NCBI GenBank assembly: GCA_017512805.1
Contig: JAFWES010000082.1
Span: 1 to 64,000 of the forward strand
From: Clostridia bacterium
GTDB taxonomy: Bacteria > Bacillota > Clostridia > Christensenellales > Aristaeellaceae
Reading direction: 5' to 3'
DNA length: 64,000 nt
Under the pieces are notes generated by a model, which worked only from the letters and a program-made list of their open reading frames with translations, did not search any database and was not told the origin of the DNA. This document shows, one piece after another, positions 62,906-64,000 of this stretch; positions within the stretch are counted from its first letter, which is position 1, and every line of letters begins with the position of its first letter. Both the position numbers and the translations under genes were made by a program.

Positions 62906-63145
62906 CCTTTTTGTAACAGATGCGACATACCTTTAACTGTTACCTGAATCCGTGAAACTCAATCCAGCGACATGATGCTAGGCAGCACAGACTCGCATTT
63001 ATCGTTATTTTCGGCGAACATCGCCAAAAGGGAAACCAAATTTGCTATTACAGGCTTTAGAACTTATCCTTGCTCCACAAAATGCTGAGGCCCTGTAACA
63101 GTTTTGTAACTCGTGCGATAGCCATGGGAGAAAACTAAACAATGC
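62906..63145. other. AT-rich interval with repeated GTAAC motifs
   Basis: No gene. TTTTGTAAC-nnn-TGCGA occurs at 62909-62925 and again, same direction, at 63102-63118. AACTGTTAC (62935-62943) and GTAACAGTT (63095-63103) form an inverted pair. The base composition turns from GC-rich to AT-rich here. Confidence 0.6.
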
Positions 63146-63174
63146 TTGATATTTTAGCGCAAAACAGATAGAAT
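63146..63174 (+). promoter_or_regulatory. Promoter of the RelA/SpoT-domain gene
   Basis: TTGATA (63146-63151), 17 bases, TAGAAT (63169-63174), 35 bases before the gene. Confidence 0.75.
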
Positions 63175-63208
63175 ACAGACAGATTGTGAAGAAAGGAGCG
63201 AGGAAGTA

Positions 63209-63820
63209 TTGGGAATGCTGGAACGAGACGGTTTGTCCGTCGACATTCTGGAATCTTTGTCCTGCAAATCCGAACTGGGGTTAAACCTAAAAAAGACGCT
63301 TCGGCACATATCCAGGGAACGGATGGAAGACGAACTGATTCGCGTTTCGTCCTGGTATGACTCTCAGGAAATCCTGCGAGAGCTTGCTCTGGATCTGCGA
63401 ATAAAGTCTGTAGAATCTGGAATGCTAAAATATGATAGATATTACCCAGATAAGGAAATTAGTAAGACATTTAACGATCTCCTTGGTTTCAGGTCAATTT
63501 TAGACTCATACGAAGAAATGGATGAGCTTCGAACAAACAAACTATTTCGTTTTGCAGATATGTCATCAGGAAAAGCAAATGATGACGGATATCGGGGAAT
63601 TCATGTGTACTATCAAAAAGATAATTATTGTTACCCGATAGAAATACAATACAATACGTATTATGACAGACAAATCAATAACTGGCTCCATCAATATGTA
63701 TATAAACAATGCAAAGTGGATGGAATTGGACGGTTAATGAGAAACAGGTATGAAGCAGGTTTGATTCGGAGTGCGGAAGAGTTTAAGGAGGTGTTGAAAA
63801 ATGTGCTATCTGGTTTGTAA
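63209..63820 (+). CDS. RelA/SpoT-type synthetase-domain protein
   Basis: 203 residues. A RelA/SpoT nucleotidyl-transfer fold is visible: IKSVESGMLKYDRYYPDKEI, then DLLGFRSILDSYEE, GYRGIHVYYQKDNYCYPIEI, and IEIQYNTYYDRQINNWLH, where the Glu is the catalytic residue. No hydrolase domain is present. It is much AT-richer than the core genes and so may be acquired. The start is TTG at 63209 or ATG at 63215 behind AAAGGAG. A small gene overlaps its 3' end. It could be an alarmone synthetase or a toxic homologue; the sequence does not decide. Confidence 0.85.
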   Translation: MGMLERDGLSVDILESLSCKSELGLNLKKTLRHISRERMEDELIRVSSWYDSQEILRELALDLRIKSVESGMLKYDRYYPDKEISKTFNDLLGFRSILDSYEEMDELRTNKLFRFADMSSGKANDDGYRGIHVYYQKDNYCYPIEIQYNTYYDRQINNWLHQYVYKQCKVDGIGRLMRNRYEAGLIRSAEEFKEVLKNVLSGL

Positions 63821-64000
63821 GGATAGAAAAAGTGAAGGATGCTTTGCGATTAAAACTGAATTTGGTCCGGATCTGGCAAAATGGAAACAGGATCTGTATA
63901 AAAAATACAAATCCGACGGCGTTCAGCTGGTAACAATCAGCAGGCCTTCTGCTTATGGAGAGTATGCTCCATATCAAATCGTAAGCTCTAAGCAGGAGTT
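63801..64000 (+). CDS. Small conserved protein, partial at right edge
   Basis: About 66 codons are visible: MCYLVCKDRKSEGCFAIKTE, then GPDLAKWKQDLYKKYKS, then LVTISRPSAYGEYAPYQIV. It resembles a small Firmicute family (DUF6718-like), but I am not certain of the number. A perfect AAGGAGGTG site precedes the ATG at 63801, which lies 20 bases inside the RelA/SpoT-domain gene in another frame. It runs off the window edge. Overlap and shared AT-rich composition suggest the two genes act together. Confidence 0.75.
   Translation, partial: MCYLVCKDRKSEGCFAIKTEFGPDLAKWKQDLYKKYKSDGVQLVTISRPSAYGEYAPYQIVSSKQE

Overview
The window is a stretch of bacterial chromosome, GC-rich in its core. It most resembles a strictly anaerobic Clostridia-type Firmicute, possibly an uncultured gut or rumen lineage; that placement is inference. 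The support is strong AGGAGG ribosome binding sites, sigma-A promoters, a bifurcating-type [FeFe] hydrogenase operon, a Prp/L27 pair, an FMN riboswitch with RibU, a meso-DAP-type MurE (DNPR motif) and a clostridial mraZ-to-ftsZ cluster. I see no rRNA, tRNA or CRISPR array.

Layout. 1-5184 (mostly minus strand): an isochorismatase-like fragment, a GNAT plus NlpC/P60-like fusion, and an apparent tetR-MATE-pfkB-kinase-DUF3795 transcription unit headed by a TetR gene with a perfect operator on its own promoter. 5184-6784: a small AT-richer island with recombinase and YhcG-type remnants, a CPT-like phosphotransferase and a 2H phosphoesterase. 7085-11257: a secreted protein, an esterase-like hydrolase and a permuted GH3 beta-glucosidase, followed by an iron alcohol dehydrogenase relic. 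11717-17163: a hotdog thioesterase, a three-gene ABC/adaptor export system and a flavin reductase. 17560-22577: the hydrogenase operon (NuoE-like, HATPase, 2Fe-2S ferredoxin, NuoF-like, HydA). 22753-32243: purC, a NAGPA-like secreted protein, tig-clpP-clpX-lon-engB, a zinc-ribbon protein and a phosphoesterase. 32433-41659: a shortened division and cell-wall cluster (mraZ, ftsL-like, murE, mraY, murD, ftsQ, ftsA, ftsZ) lacking rsmH, ftsI, murF, ftsW, murG and murC. 41793-47237: a solute-binding protein, galactokinase, FMN riboswitch-ribU and tsaE-tsaB-rimI. 47234-52797: three secreted proteins, including a PIG-L deacetylase and its degenerate paralogue fused to a NAGPA domain. 53000-62804: DUF2461, rplU-prp-rpmA, metG, tatD, an XRE regulator, psuG, an OhrR-like regulator with glutathione peroxidase, an Fe-S aldo/keto reductase, a 19-bp minisatellite and an aquaporin. 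62906-64000: an AT-rich end with a RelA/SpoT-domain gene overlapping a small gene that runs off the edge.

Working together: the hydrogenase operon would reoxidise NADH and reduced ferredoxin by evolving H2. ClpXP, Lon and trigger factor form a proteostasis block. The cell-wall cluster supplies precursors and the Z-ring. The most unusual content is the pair of PIG-L/NAGPA secreted proteins with a pseudo-enzyme domain, the RelA/SpoT module at the right edge, several gene relics, and repeats including an intergenic minisatellite.
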